DNA of 64,000 nt from Allodiplogaster sudhausi. Taxonomy: Eukaryota; Nematoda; Chromadorea; Rhabditida; Diplogasteridae. Shown piece by piece: positions 9,454 to 38,816 of this stretch (the first letter of the stretch is position 1; every line of letters begins with the position of its first letter). The stretch is taken from the NCBI GenBank assembly GCA_945643635.1, contig CALZFC010000090.1:1-64000 (forward strand). Reading direction: 5' to 3'. A program made the translations under genes and the position numbers. The notes below the pieces were generated by a model, which saw only the letters and a program-made list of their open reading frames with translations, made no database searches and was not told the origin of the DNA.

Positions 9454-11315
9454 GAGGCCCACCCATGTGAATAGGAGGCCCCCGTGTTGGTAGAAGGCCC
9501 CCGCCACCCGACGACCCTTTACTCCCCCCCCCCTTTCACCTTGGCCCGTCCTCTCCCAAGCAATTCCTGTGTATAAATGTTGTATGTTGCATTTGTTTCT
9601 TCGCTTAAATTCACCTACATTTAAAAAAAATGTTTCCAAACACCTTGCATCTAGCGCAAGTAAGCTTGTTTGAATATTAATTAGTACTTCGTGCTTACAA
9701 CTACTATTTTCGTCAGAGGACAGTATGTAATTCCTCCATGAAACCATAGAGTTTCAATCAGACAAACAAACGAACAGGTTGGAACCACCAATTGTGGGCG
9801 TCGACTGAGATCGTGTACTCTGTCTAGCCATTCACAGGGACGATAGCATTAAGGCGGGTCACTAACTTGTGATCTTATAGTTCACCATGATAGTGCGTCC
9901 TCACGATACAATCTGCGCTCCCGATGCATCGTTCATTCTTTTGTCATTGAATTAATATAGTGTAATTTTTAAAAATATTATTTCGTGTCTAAAATTGATA
10001 TCTATTATTTAATAGAAAAGCTATTTTAATTTTGCTTTTTAATAGACTCATACACAACTGACTTCTTTAATCCCTTGAAGTTGAATTGACTCTCTGTCGT
10101 CAAAGACCCGTGCGGCATGGTACTGTCGAAGAACGTACACACTCATAAGCACCTGGACCGAAGGGGGTGGTATTGTTTTATTAGTGATAGGTTGTTACTG
10201 CCACTCCTCTATAGTGAGAAGTGGAGCAAGAAGGCGCCGGTGCCACTTGGAGGGTCGCGGGAGCTCCCCGAGTTCTACCTCCAAAAATGAGAGAATTTAC
10301 TAGGCGGCACAAGCCCTTTTCATATTTTTTTCGATTTTTAATGGCTGTCTTGTGGGCGTTATCAACGTACATGCCGCGATCTTAAGAGGCCCACCCATGT
10401 GAATAGGAGGCCCCCGTGTTGGTAGAAGGCCCCCGCCACCCGACGACCCTTTACTCCCCCCCCCCCTTTCACCTTGGCCCGTCCTCTCCCAAGCAATTCC
10501 TGTGTATAAATGTTGTATGCTGCATTTGTTTCTTCGCTTAAATTCACCTACATTTAAAAAAAATATTTCCAAACACCTTGCATCTAGCGCAAGTAAGCTT
10601 GTTTGAATATTAATTAGTACTTCGTGCTTACAACTACTATTTTCGTCAGAGGACAGTATGTAATTCCTCCATGAAACCATAGAGTTTCAATCAGACAAAC
10701 AAACGAACAGGTTGGAACCACCAATTGTGGGCGTCGACTGAGATCGTGTACTCTGTCTAGCCATTCACAGGGACGATAGCATTAAGGCGGGTCACTAACT
10801 TGTGATCTTATAGTTCACCATGATAGTGCGTCCTCACGATACAATCTGCGCTCCCGATGCATCGTTCATTCTTTTGTCATTGAATTAATATAGTGTAATT
10901 TTTAAAAATATTATTTCGTGTCTAAAATTGATATCTATTATTTAATAGAAAAGCTATTTTAATTTTGCTTTTTTATAGACTCATACACAACTGACTTCTT
11001 TAATCCCTTGAAGTTGAATTGACTCTCTGTCGTCAAAGACCCGTGCGGCATGGTACTGTCGAAGAACGTACACACTCATAAGCACCTGGACCGAAGGGGT
11101 GGTATTGTTTTATTAGTGATAGGTTGTTACTGCCACTCCTCTATAGTGAGAAGTGGAGCAAGAAGGCGCCGGTGCCACTTGGAGGGTCGCGGGAGCTCCC
11201 CGAGTTCTACCTCCAAAAATGAGAGAATTTACTAGGCGGCACAAGCCCTTTTCATATTTTTTTTTTCGATTTTTAATGGCTGTCTTGTGGGCGTTATCAA
11301 CGTACATGCCGCGAT
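9451..11315. repeat. Tandem pair of near-identical 932-bp units
   Basis: Unit 1 (9451-10382) and unit 2 (10383-11316) are almost identical over their whole length. They differ by a few substitutions, one base in the C-run near 10455, and two bases in the T-run near 11265. Each begins TAAGAGGCCCACCCATGTG and ends CATGCCGCGATCTT. The unit contains no recognisable gene. An open minus frame (MVSWRNYILSSDENSS...) and a short plus stretch (KDPCGMVLSKNVHTHKHLDR) occur in both copies. The junction coincides with the TTR-like stop codon, so the duplication or element abuts the gene exactly. The low divergence implies a recent event or gene conversion. Confidence 0.85.
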
Positions 11316-11639
11316 CTTTCCTCCTCTGCAGAAGGGAATTCTATCCTTTTTGTGTAACTCGCCAATCCACGCTCTTCTTTGTGCAGTAGTATCATCGCAT
11401 ATGTGGTTTCTGGTTGCTGAAGTTGTGAACTGACGAACGGACGTTTGCCTCTTACAATCTCAGTAGAGATCCTTTAACCTAGCGAAGTTTTGATCAATAT
11501 GTTGATTTTATTTTATTATTTCCTTACATTATGTAGTCCTTTATCCCTTAAAATATTTCTCCTTTCTTTATGCTATGCGTATATCTCCGTATGGAAACAA
11601 CCAACAATCAAAGTGATAGCAGGAGGGGCGGAGGAAACA

Positions 11640-11658
11640 GGATTGGGGAAGAAGAGAC

Positions 11659-11710
<52 letters not shown>

Positions 11711-12330
11711 CAGAGAGACAGAGAGAGAGAGAGAGAGGAAAGAGAGAGAAAACAAAGAGATAGAAAAGAGAGAAGAGAGAGAGAGAGAAAGAGAGAGAGA
11801 TAGCGAGAAAGATGGAGAGAGAAGAGAGCGGAATGTGTGAAGAAGCAAAGGCGATGCGCGCATACAAAGATACTCTTGAGCGACCCTCGCAGCGGCGCTC
11901 TGGTCATTGCGCAGCGAGAGAGAAAGGAGAGAGAGCGAGAGAGAGAGAAAGAGAGAGAAAGAAATGGATGAGAGAGGGGAAGAGACGGCAGACGTTATAA
12001 GAATGCAGTGAAACATACGGTGATCAATAGAGAGCACAGACGATGGTGTGATCTTTTTGAGTTCACAGGACCACTGGAGATGCGACCGGATGTGCAGGAA
12101 TGGGAAAGGAGAGAGAGAGAGAGAAAGGGAAAGAGCTAGAGGAAAGGTTAGAGATATTGGAGATAGAAAGCCCGCTGCTGACATTTGGGCACCTAGTCAA
12201 GTAGTGGAAAATTGAGATTGGGTACGGAGACAGAGAGAGAATGAGAGAGAGAGCGCTGGAGGAAGAGAGTGAGAGAGTCAGAGAGGGATAGAGAGAGATA
12301 GAGAAAGAGAGATAAGATGCGGAAAGGAGA
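11640..12330. repeat. GA-rich microsatellite region
   Basis: Long GAGAGA arrays with AAAGAG and CAGAGA variants (densest at 11657-11815, 11920-11965 and 12220-12310). All frames through it give Arg/Glu or Ser/Leu low complexity. No coding signal was supported. Confidence 0.85.
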
Positions 12331-12429
12331 GGGAAGGGATAGAGAATGGGGCTATGCGGAGAGTGGAGGAGGAGAACGAGACGCAGGCAAAGGCCATCTT
12401 CACTTGCTCTCCACCTTTCTTTCCTTCTT

Positions 12430-12860
12430 CCCTCTCTATGCTCACTCTCGTCTGCCTCTTTCATTCTCTCTCTTCCTTTCTCTTTCTCTTTCTCTCTCTC
12501 TCCCTCTTTCTTTCTCTCATTAGATCTCTTCTTCTTCCCCAAGTAAAGGGGACGCTCGTAACAACCACGTTCACGTTCGTCCTACTCTCCAACCTCCTTT
12601 CCATATTTAGCTAGCGTTCTCTCTCCCTCTGCATATTCTTTCTGGGTCCTTGTTTCTAACTAGCCTTCTCGCTCTCTCGCTCTCTCTCTGTCTCTTTCTG
12701 TCTTTGTTTCTCTCTCTCACCCTCTCTATCTGAAAAATGTGAATGATAATATTTGCTTCCTTAAAGATGTACCAGATTCCTCCGTGTCATGTTGATGTCT
12801 TTCGGTCGCAATAAAATTAATATCATGCTTTTCATCTCCATCTCACTCGTTTTCTCTATC

Positions 12861-12905
<45 letters not shown>

Positions 12906-14050
12906 CTGTCAGCTCGTGATATATACCTTGCGAGCTTGTTTTTTTTTATTCATATTGTTTATCTCTCTCCTGTTTAGAATGTTCTCAGTTGGCATTGTTA
13001 CCGTTATGAATGAATAGGGGGAGGTGCTCTAATATTGGTAATTTGGGTTGGTATTATTAAAGGGAAATTCGATATGTAGGTCGCGCTTGCATTGATCTCT
13101 TGAGATGGGTAAGAGAAAGCGATTTCTGTCTTCTCTCGACCATTGTCGAGTTCGCATTGCGAAAGACAGAATGAGCAGCATGCCGTTCTCGCTCTCTGGA
13201 ATGTCTTGTACTTCTGCGTCATCCGAGAGAGAGACAGAGAGAGACAGAGAGAGAGAGAGAAGAGCGAGAGACGGGGGAGGGAGAGAAGTAGCGAGAGAGT
13301 GAGAGAGAGTGAGAGAGGGTGAGAGAGCGAGAGAATATGACATGCAGAATACAGATATGTATGTATGCAAGAGGCAATAGTCTCCCGCAGGCGCTTGCCT
13401 CCTGATTCACGCTGCCTTGCCTTCCTTGTCCTTTTCTCCATTCTCCATTATCACCGTGACGCATCGCCGCACACACTTGATGGTCGCCTTTTTATTCTTA
13501 AGAAAGTTTTTTTTCAGTCTTTAAATTTTGTAATAACTTTATTAATTCTTTTTCTCACTATTTCAACTTTAAGAAGAAAGAGTTATAACTGAATTAATTA
13601 TATCTTGTCTCCTGGAAGATCTGGAGGAACTTTCGGGCTTGCTAGCCATAAGAGTTGAGAATAGAATACACACACGGACGGACACTTGTGTTAGCATTCT
13701 CGTCTCTGCTGTGTACAATGTGACGAAGAGAGCGTTGATAAGAGAAGCATGGCCGACTCCCTCGTGGGAAGCATCGAATGATATCGTTTGTGGTTGTTCC
13801 GCCCTCTCTTACTCTCGCTCCCTCTTACTCTTTCTCTTACTCTTTCTCTCTCTCTCTCTCTCTCTCCCTCTCTCTCTCTTCCTCTCTCTCACCCACTCTC
13901 TCTCTCTCCCTCACTCGGCGTCCCTTCTTCTTTTTCCCACTCATTCTAATGTCATCACTTTCCCATATTGCCATGCTGTTTTTGAGTCGCAATTTGTCTC
14001 GCACGGCATTTGGGCGCCTTTTCTTCAGAGCTCCATGATCGTGTTGGGTA
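12430..14050. repeat. Alternating CT and GA tracts
   Basis: CT tracts at about 12460-12520, 12660-12730, 12862-12902 (uninterrupted) and 13800-13912, with a GA tract at 13226-13335. Some unique sequence lies between, but no exon was recognised in it. This may be promoter-proximal DNA for the LATS gene, which starts at about 14281. Confidence 0.7.
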
Positions 14051-14280
14051 GTGCCAAGCAAGAGAAAATTCCATTTTACTTATCATTCTTTCAAGGAACG
14101 ATTCTCTCTGCAAGCCATCAACAAATAAGCGCCATTTAAGCTAACCTTAAACGCTTAGCCATTCTTAGCCCCTTAAAGTGGCATAAGTTCTTAAGTTCCC
14201 TTAAGTTCTTAAGGAGCATACCGCCAAATCAGCAGCCTAATCTCTCCTCTTCTTCATCTCGCTCTTCTGCGTTATGCACG

Positions 14281-32397
<18,117 letters not shown>

Positions 32398-32861
32398 GCG
32401 GGCCTTCATCTAGGAGCTCCCGCCTTGAGCATATAAGTTTCCTTAACTCCAAACATTGATTTTGCCTCCGCTTTTCTCTCTAATCTGATTGCTTAATCGA
32501 TGGAACTTTCTTCTCTACTTCATTCTTAAAATGCTCAACTTCTTCGACTTACTACTTACTAAACGCTGCTATTTTAAATATCCTTGAGGGTCAAGATTAT
32601 TGATTGATTAAGAAAATTGTTGCCTCAATGTCTTAGTCAGAAGCAGGACAGGCAAAGTTGCCTTATTCTCTGTGTTACATGTCTTGTGTTGCATCGGAAG
32701 GCGAGAGTAGCAAAGATTCAAAATGAGTATTCATTCTATTTATTCACCCTTGGCGAGTGGCCGCCAACCTACACACGGGTTATAATCTCCCCAAAATGCC
32801 CCTAGCCTCTTTCTCTCTCTATCTCTATCTCTCTCTTTCTTTCTCTCCTCTATCTCTCGCA

Positions 32862-32900
<39 letters not shown>

Positions 32901-33250
32901 CGCACGCATGCCTCTTACACTGCTCAGTACAGCTGTACGGCATATACCCCCTCAGTCGTTTTGTACATAGATCAAAAGTAACACTTTGTTTATACTTTTC
33001 TTGTTTGTGAGTTTGCAACGTTATGAGAAGAGTTTTTGCAAATGTACGAAAGTAAGTTGTGATGATAAAAAGATGTTTGCCAGGGTTAGAGAACGATGTA
33101 TTTCAACAGAAGCGTGTTGTTCATTTCATTCATTTATTTACGGCATTGGTAAAACGCACGTGGTAATGGTATATAGTTATGAATATATGAATATATGATA
33201 TAGCATAGTATGTACATATATAATGGTGAGATAATAGCCCGATGGCTCTG
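32398..33250 (+). other. LATS 3' flank with CT tract
   Basis: Downstream of the LATS stop. No canonical AATAAA was seen in the first 500 bases, so the 3' end is not fixed. A CT tract runs over 32811-32900. No other gene was recognised. Confidence 0.5.
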
Positions 33251-33253
33251 AGG

Positions 33254-33822
33254 TCAGGGGGAGGTGGAAGGGTATGGGGGGAAGGGAAGTGGAGAGGGAG
33301 AGGAGATGAGGGACGGGGAAAGTTTTCTGGACTTGGCTATATTGTTGAACGCCTTTGCGGCTCGGATGAAAAAGGAATGGGAACGGATGGAAGATCTGGT
33401 GGAAGGATATGCTAGCTGGAACGAGAGGCCACGAGTTCTACTGTTGCGGAAGTGGAAGTAATGAGGGTTAGCATCCGAAATGCGTCGGTGGCCGAAAACA
33501 AGTCTACGTGCCAGTGTAAAGTCAGCATGGTCACGACGGGATTTGAGAGAAGGGAGGGACAGGGTGGTATTCCTACTGGTGCTATCAGGGAGGTTGGAGC
33601 TAGTATGGCCTAGGGAACGGCGAAAAATATCACGAGTAAAATAGTTCTGGGCTTTCTCTAGGGTGCGGATGTCACGTTTAAGACGTGGAGAGAAGGTAAC
33701 AGAGCAGGTCTCTAGTATGGGGCGAATATAAATAGTATAAGTAGTTCGACAGTTACAAGTCGAGAGGTGGAAAGGAAATACATTATAAAGACAAACAACG
33801 TGACGAGGGGAATAGGCTAACC
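33254..33822 (-). pseudogene. Non-LTR retrotransposon reverse transcriptase, C-terminal fragment
   Basis: A continuous minus-strand frame of about 190 codons without an ATG. It reads YIRPILETCSVTFSPRLKRD, LEKAQNYFTRDIF, then LSLPSLKSRRDHADFTLARR and HSFFIRAAKAFNNI to a TGA at 33254-33256. This order (YxRPILExCS, D-LEK-Q--FTR, L-LPSL--RR-, F--R----FN-) is the C-terminal region of Jockey/CR1-type LINE reverse transcriptases. The catalytic FADD box would lie further upstream and is absent, because a GA tract replaces it beyond 33830. It is a 5'-truncated insertion, typical of LINEs, and still open, so fairly young. Confidence 0.75.
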
Positions 33823-33829
33823 GATGGGG

Positions 33830-34015
33830 GAGAATGTGAGAGAAAGAGATGCAGAGAGAGAAAAAGAAAGTGAAAGAGAGAGAGGGAGAAAGAGAGGCAG
33901 AGAGAGGAAAAAAAGAAAGAGAGAGAGAGAGAAAAAGAGGGAGAGAGAGAAAGTGGGAGAGAGAGAGAAAGAGGGAGAGAGAGAAAGTGGGAGAGAGAAG
34001 GAGAGAGTGACTCAG
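33830..34015 (+). repeat. GA-rich microsatellite
   Basis: GAGAGA/AAAGAG array with a repeated GAGAAAGTGGGAGAGAGAGA module near 33945-34000. It truncates the reverse transcriptase fragment. Confidence 0.85.
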
Positions 34016-34770
34016 CTAAAGCAATGAATGCTCAATTGCATGTACAACATGTTCAATCGATATTTAAAAGGAGAAGCAGAAATATAACAGAAACAACGAA
34101 AATAGTGATACAAACAACGAATCACACGCCTTAATGCATGCTCCAAATTCTACTTCCAATCGCTCACACTTCGCAGGGAAATTGCATGTTATAAAATTAT
34201 GTTCTCGCTATGTTCTGGTCAGTCTGACTTGCCTTTGTCAGTATTTTTCAACATTGTACCCTCCAGGGGTAGATATTTCAGGCTATAACCAACTTTTAAG
34301 GCAATTGACAATACTCTTAAAAACTCAATTGTTCATAAAACATTCAAGGTGCTTAATGGTCTATCAGATTGCGATTTTTCTCTCTCTTTTGATTCATTTA
34401 AAAACAACGCTTTAATGGTTCGCAAATAATTTGTTTATCATCATACATTCGATTTGCCTGTTTTCTCCTCCCTTTATTCTTTCTCGTTTTTCCTTTTCTC
34501 TCGTAATTTTCTTTTCTTTTCTTTTCCTTCGTTTTGCATTTTGTTCTGTCATTGTCTTCAGCTTTACATATAAGTGCATCTATGCCGTTGTAATGTACTC
34601 GCACTAAGTAACATCATGTATGCGAATAAAGATATATAATGAACACTATGAAAATTGTGGAGGCGAAAAGAGAGGGGGGGGAGAGGGGGGGAGGAGATGG
34701 AAAGAGAGCGAGAGCGAGGGAGCGATATCTATATCTATATCAATATATAATAATAATAATAATAATAATG

Positions 34771-35365
34771 AGTGCGATCAAGCACATTCGCTACAGTGGC
34801 TTGACAGCAGCCGAATAGGTCGGCGAGCACAGATTGTGGGGCATTCGTGAAGAGGGCACGAAGCAGGATTAGAACCTAGGAATGTTGTGACTTCTCTCTC
34901 CTCGTTCCAAGTGCCGATCTTCTCTTGCTGAATATCTCTCTCTCTCTCTCTCTATCACTCTCTCATTCTCTCTTTCACTCTCTCTCTCTCTCTCTTTCAC
35001 TCTCTCTCTCTATCTGTCTCGCTCGCTATCACTCAGTGCATCCCGCTCAGGAACTCCTTCTTTAGTCCTAGTCCTCTTGTCTCGATGGTGGAGCTTGCCT
35101 GGTTGGTTGGAGATATTGCCCAGTCTCCGAGAGTGTAGTGGTTGAGTACCGCCGTGAGTTCCTGGACAAGCTCGCGCACTCTCGCTGGTGACATGCGAAA
35201 GCGCTCGTGGAGGAGCGCTTCGTTTTGCGAGAAAAACACCAATGGGTGCTGCCGAACATAATTCAGATTGGGGCGGCGAGACCGAATCGGCATCAACAAG
35301 TTGTTCATCTTCAACTTCAACGCATAAATCTTTATAATTGAGCAAGATTGACAAAATGTCTTCAC
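34771..35365 (-). pseudogene. PIF/Harbinger-like transposase N-terminal relic
   Basis: The minus-strand frame at 35033-35365 encodes NYVRQHPLVFFSQNEALLHE followed by RFRMSPARVRELVQELTAVL. This resembles the N-terminal helical region of PIF/Harbinger transposases (RFRxS-xxV-xLxxxL). After a CT-repeat interval, 34771-34866 gives LLRALFTNAPQSVLADLFGC then CQATVANVLDRT, matching the helix-turn-helix that follows (SLADLFGVSQSTVSRVL-like). The DDE catalytic domain was not found below 34771. So it is either a truncated copy or one broken by the TA/TAA microsatellites at 34720-34770. Assignment is from memory of motifs only. Confidence 0.5.
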
Positions 35366-35539
35366 TTAAAACAACACAAAACGGCAAAAACACCAGTGAA
35401 AAGTGGATCCACTTTGCTTTGAAACTGGGCGCAGTTTCAATTGAAAAGGTGGGCACCTTTTGGCAAAACTGGTGTCACTTTTGTCAAGATTAATAGCACG
35501 GCTGATCATGTTATGCAACAAGTTTCAGCAGTCACCACA

Positions 35540-35815
35540 TATGTAGCCTTTTACCAGACAAAGGGTACATGTTTGCCGGAATCAAGGCTGGGCCTGCCGG
35601 TGGTCACCAGTGACGGCTTCCAATTAGGCGCTTTCGCTGGGGAGCCAACCCATACTATAGGGGCAGTACACTTCGTAGCATGCTACTTACACTTGCGCCA
35701 TCCCCGGAGGGTAGGAGGGGTGGTAGCCCCCGGGCGGGATCGCACTCGGGATCCTTGCGTGCTAGCTCCAGTCACTCATTTTACCAATGTCCTCTATTGC
35801 ACTTGTGCATAAACT
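35540..35815 (-). repeat. tRNA-like, possible SINE
   Basis: The reverse strand near 35700-35800 has a D-arm-like stretch (TGGTAAAATGAGTGACTGGA) and a T-arm-like GAGTGCGATCCCG, giving recognisable A- and B-box spacing, followed by a GC-rich body. It may be a tRNA-derived short interspersed element. No second copy was found in the window and no fold was computed. Confidence 0.3.
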
Positions 35816-35855
35816 GAACTTTTCTAATACATGAAAGTGAAATAGTTTTTCAAAC

Positions 35856-37006
35856 CCTACCCCAGCCCAGGAAGGCGTTCATCATATCGGCACTGTTAGT
35901 TGTGTGTGCCCATGTGAGCAGTTGCGTGACATAATTCACACAATGGTGCAGCGTGACTCCGCTGACCTCCGGATCGAGGCCGAAACGCAGCACAGAGCGC
36001 ATGACTGAGCCGAGGTCGGGTAGGAGAGACATCTGGGCAAGTAGATAATATAAATAATTGTGGAAACAATATATATAAATAATATTGCTCTGTGCAAATA
36101 ATTTAGATAAAGAAAAGGAAAATGACCATTACGGCACGGCATTCGGTGCAATGAAAAAAAAAAACGTCAAGACAGACTTCTCCTTCATCTCGTACATCTC
36201 TGCGTCTTAAATATTTAACGCTCAAAAATCGAATGTATATTAGACATGCGCAAATCGATATCGAATAATGTAGAAACGATCGCTTAATTCGATACTAATT
36301 TCTCATTTCATGCTTCACTGCGAATACATATGTACATGGTAATGTAGGACTGCTCTTTATATCTGTCCGTCTTCCCCTCTGCGCCCATACTTACACCGTC
36401 TTGGTGAATCCTGTCCCGCATGCCTGGTGCATTGACAATCTGGAGGAGGACACGGATGAGTGGCAGACGAGCAAACGGGGGATGCACTTCCGAAGCCACT
36501 CGCACAATTCCAGTGAGCTGAACATATGTATTGATAACGTTTCTTACTGTATTTCAAAATTGAATTTAGAAACCACACTGAACGTATTAACTTGTTCGAA
36601 TTATTGTACATCTGATATTGTAACAATGTCATAAATAGTAATTCTCACCAATTTTAAACTGCAATTCACTTTTCCTCGATCTTTCCAGTAGTCGCGCATG
36701 AAGAGGGCGGCATGACGTTCGAGTTGAAGAGAAGACACTCTGGGGCAGAAAGTGAGAGGTACAATATGAAGAGATCAAATGGATTGATATCTTCAATGAT
36801 TGAGTTGAAATGGCCTAAAAGGATTATGCACAGAAGTGTTTGAATTTGCGATGTCGTTACCTCGTCTCGGAGTCCTCACCAGCCATTTGCAGAACGCAGG
36901 CGAAGAATCCGGCCTTTCGTTCCCGTTCATTCCCCAGAATCGCCAGGAGCGCCTCTTCATCACTCACACTTTCTTCGAAGAGAGCACGGATGAAGATGGA
37001 GGCCCC
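35856..37006 (-). CDS. Uncharacterised, probably alpha-helical protein (four exons, partial)
   Basis: Exons 36861-37006, 36670-36739, 36395-36517 and 35856-36032 join in phase (2/1, 0/0, 0/0) through GT-AG introns into 172 codons. Sequences include ALFEESVSDEEALLAILGNE, LQLERHAALFMRDYWKDRGK, FARLPLIRVLLQIVNAPGMR and RSVLRFGLDPEVSGVTLHHC. Leu/Ala-rich amphipathic segments with short turns suggest ARM/HEAT-type helical repeats, but I do not recognise the family. Both ends are open: the last exon runs into a GT donor (35855) and the first begins after TCCTTTAAG. The downstream side is interrupted by the tRNA-like and Harbinger sequences, so the gene may be disrupted or carry a large intron. Part of the intron upstream of 37006 is duplicated in inverted orientation at about 42.0-42.5 kb. 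Confidence 0.6.
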
Positions 37007-37009
37007 CTT

Positions 37010-37674
37010 AAAGGAGTGTGAAACCCAATTTTTCATGACTTAGGTTACACTATGACCTTCATGAGAAGAATTCAGCAAAGTAACAAGATTAAAATAGTAT
37101 TCACGAGAAATTTGCTCTTTTAAAGGAACCATTCTTTCTACAGCAGTATAATAATAATAATTTATTACACCATTGAATATATGATGCGACCACACGTGAT
37201 ATTTAAAACCGCGAATCCATTAGAAAAAAATCCTTGTAAGTTCAGAGAAAGAATTGTGCAGAGAGCAACACTACTGTGAATCGAGATTAAAGCACTTGGG
37301 GGGAAGGGGAGGAGGGAAGGGATGACTACCACCGCCAACACTCCACTCCAGGGGGTGCCAAGCCCTGGCCTCGTCTATTTTGAACACGCGTCCTTAAATA
37401 TTTGGCCCTTCTTATGGTGAGACCGTGGGAAATAGGAGGGTCGCTAACAGCTACTGTAAAAAAAAATCTGCCGAGCCATATGCTGTGTGCTTTGTAACAA
37501 GTTGACAAAAATGGCTCAATCTTTTCAGAAGTAGGTTTCAGACAAATGCGACTAGACCCACGTCAATAAACCATATGTTAATTATTCAGTGGACTGTTCC
37601 GTTAATCTCTCAAGCTATCAATCGTTTGCAAACCATTGGAATAAATCTATGTTATATAATCCGCTGGCAATATG

Positions 37675-37676
<2 letters not shown>
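37010..37676. repeat. Segment duplicated in inverted orientation at 41930-42490
   Basis: 37010-37141 and 37378-37676 match the reverse complement of 41990-42480 at roughly 90% identity by eye, for example TGGTGAGACCGTG, GCTAACAGCTACTGTAAAAA and ATTCAGTGGACTGTTCCGTT. The 236 bp at 37142-37377 has no counterpart in the other copy, so it looks like an insertion here (or a deletion there). The upper copy also keeps the CACACTCC acceptor region of the helical-protein gene but not its exon. Confidence 0.8.
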
Positions 37677-37680
<4 letters not shown>

Positions 37681-37711
<31 letters not shown>

Positions 37712-37784
37712 TAGCGTGCCTCCGGCACGCTACGGGCCTTCGGCCCGGTCAATGACCACCGGGGCTATCGCCCCGGTGGTCATT
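37681..37784. repeat. TA tract followed by three GC-rich perfect hairpins
   Basis: A (TA)n tract ends at CTAGCGTGCC. Three consecutive perfect stems follow: AGCGTGCC/GGCACGCT (8 bp, 37713-37731), CGGGCC/GGCCCG (6 bp, 37733-37747) and AATGACCACCGGGGC/GCCCCGGTGGTCATT (15 bp with a TATC loop, 37751-37784). The composition is completely unlike the flanks. Such TA-plus-GC-hairpin blocks resemble ends of some Helitron-like elements or a mobile hairpin repeat. No mate was found in the window. Confidence 0.8.
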
Positions 37785-38158
37785 TCCCGATTTAAGAATT
37801 TATAAGTGGGGGTTGATATTCTAGCGGAAGTCTCCTATGTTCTTGTACAATACTTTATATCTTCAGGTTATCGCATGCTTGACTTGCTCTCCCGATTCAC
37901 CGTCGCACTGCCCTCACCTGTCCTTTGTTTCACGTGACACTCACTTTCCCTTTACTCGTCACTCACCTTTCCTTTAACCCAGCTGTCTGAATCCTGTTTG
38001 GTGTGTTTGTGATTATCCTGCGTGGTGTGATATATGTTTTTAACTTTCAGTTTCATATAAAGGCTTGTGTTGCGCTATAGCACTTTATTAAAAATGTAAC
38101 AACTTTGTCCGGGAGCACAGAATAAAACAACAAAGATGGCGACTCCTGTGGCCCGCTT

Positions 38159-38314
38159 GCGGCGATTGCAATCGGTGGGGATGGCAGTGACATCCTCGAT
38201 GCGGCCAATCTTCATGCCCGAGGCGCCGAGCGTGGACTGAGCTCCTCGGCTGGGGGACTTGGTATTCGTCCCATCCGTAGCACGCAGTTTGATGTGTAGA
38301 GCATTGGTGCCAAG
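38159..38314 (-). pseudogene. rps14 (fragment): Ribosomal protein S14 (uS11) gene fragment, decayed
   Basis: Minus-strand frame after a TTGTTTAG acceptor reads [20 protein letters not shown], then [16 protein letters not shown] and CNRRK. This aligns with the C-terminal half of uS11 ([35 protein letters not shown]). Residues are missing before SGMK, and the expected Arg/Gly-rich end (GGRRGRRL and stop) is replaced by an unrelated frame. An intron boundary is retained, so this is a broken genomic duplicate rather than a processed copy. No other S14 exon was found nearby. Confidence 0.75.
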
Positions 38315-38816
38315 CTAAACAAATAAATAAGAAAAGAAATTACATCACTATTGGCAAGGAAGCCATGTTTCGTATCCATTCGTACCCAAGGGCTTGAAGT
38401 TTTTAACCTAACGAAGTTCCTTAATGCCCCGCAACAAAACATTTCTCATAGTTCTTTAAGAAAAACGCTAAAATGAATACCTTGATTTAAATTCTAAAAT
38501 ATCCAGCGGTGGCCTAATGTTGTGCAATCCCTTCCCTGCAATGCATTGCGAAATGTTGCGCAAATACGAAACAAACTATGAACCAATGTTGTGCAATAAA
38601 TTTCTATTTTTTGGGATAACAAGTAAATTAACGAAACCGAAACGTTATATATAACAATCGCCTTTAAATGGCAATATATAGAAGAACTGCTAAACATTCC
38701 TGCTACTGCATTCCTTTTGCAACTAAAATCGCCCCGCCCAAAAATCGCAAAGCGGAAAAAAGGGCATCTCATCCGGATAAAATTTAACAGAAAGAAGAGC
38801 ATTCTCAAAAACATTC

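Noticed and set aside
9289..9747. 152-codon minus open frame overlapping the TTR-like last exon
   Set aside because: It is antisense to the TTR-like exon and then runs into the 932-bp unit. The second unit carries the same open stretch without the TTR part, so it is fortuitous.
11490..12614. Many long open frames rich in Ser/Leu or Arg/Glu on both strands
   Set aside because: They are translations of GA/CT dinucleotide repeats, which lack stops in several frames. There are no splice borders, codon bias or domains.
36401..37021. Plus-strand gene at 36401-37021 (VNPVPHAWCIDNLEEDTDEW, NAGEESGLSFPFIPQNRQER)
   Set aside because: The pieces have good codons only because they are antisense to real minus-strand exons, which join in phase with GT-AG borders while the plus pieces do not.
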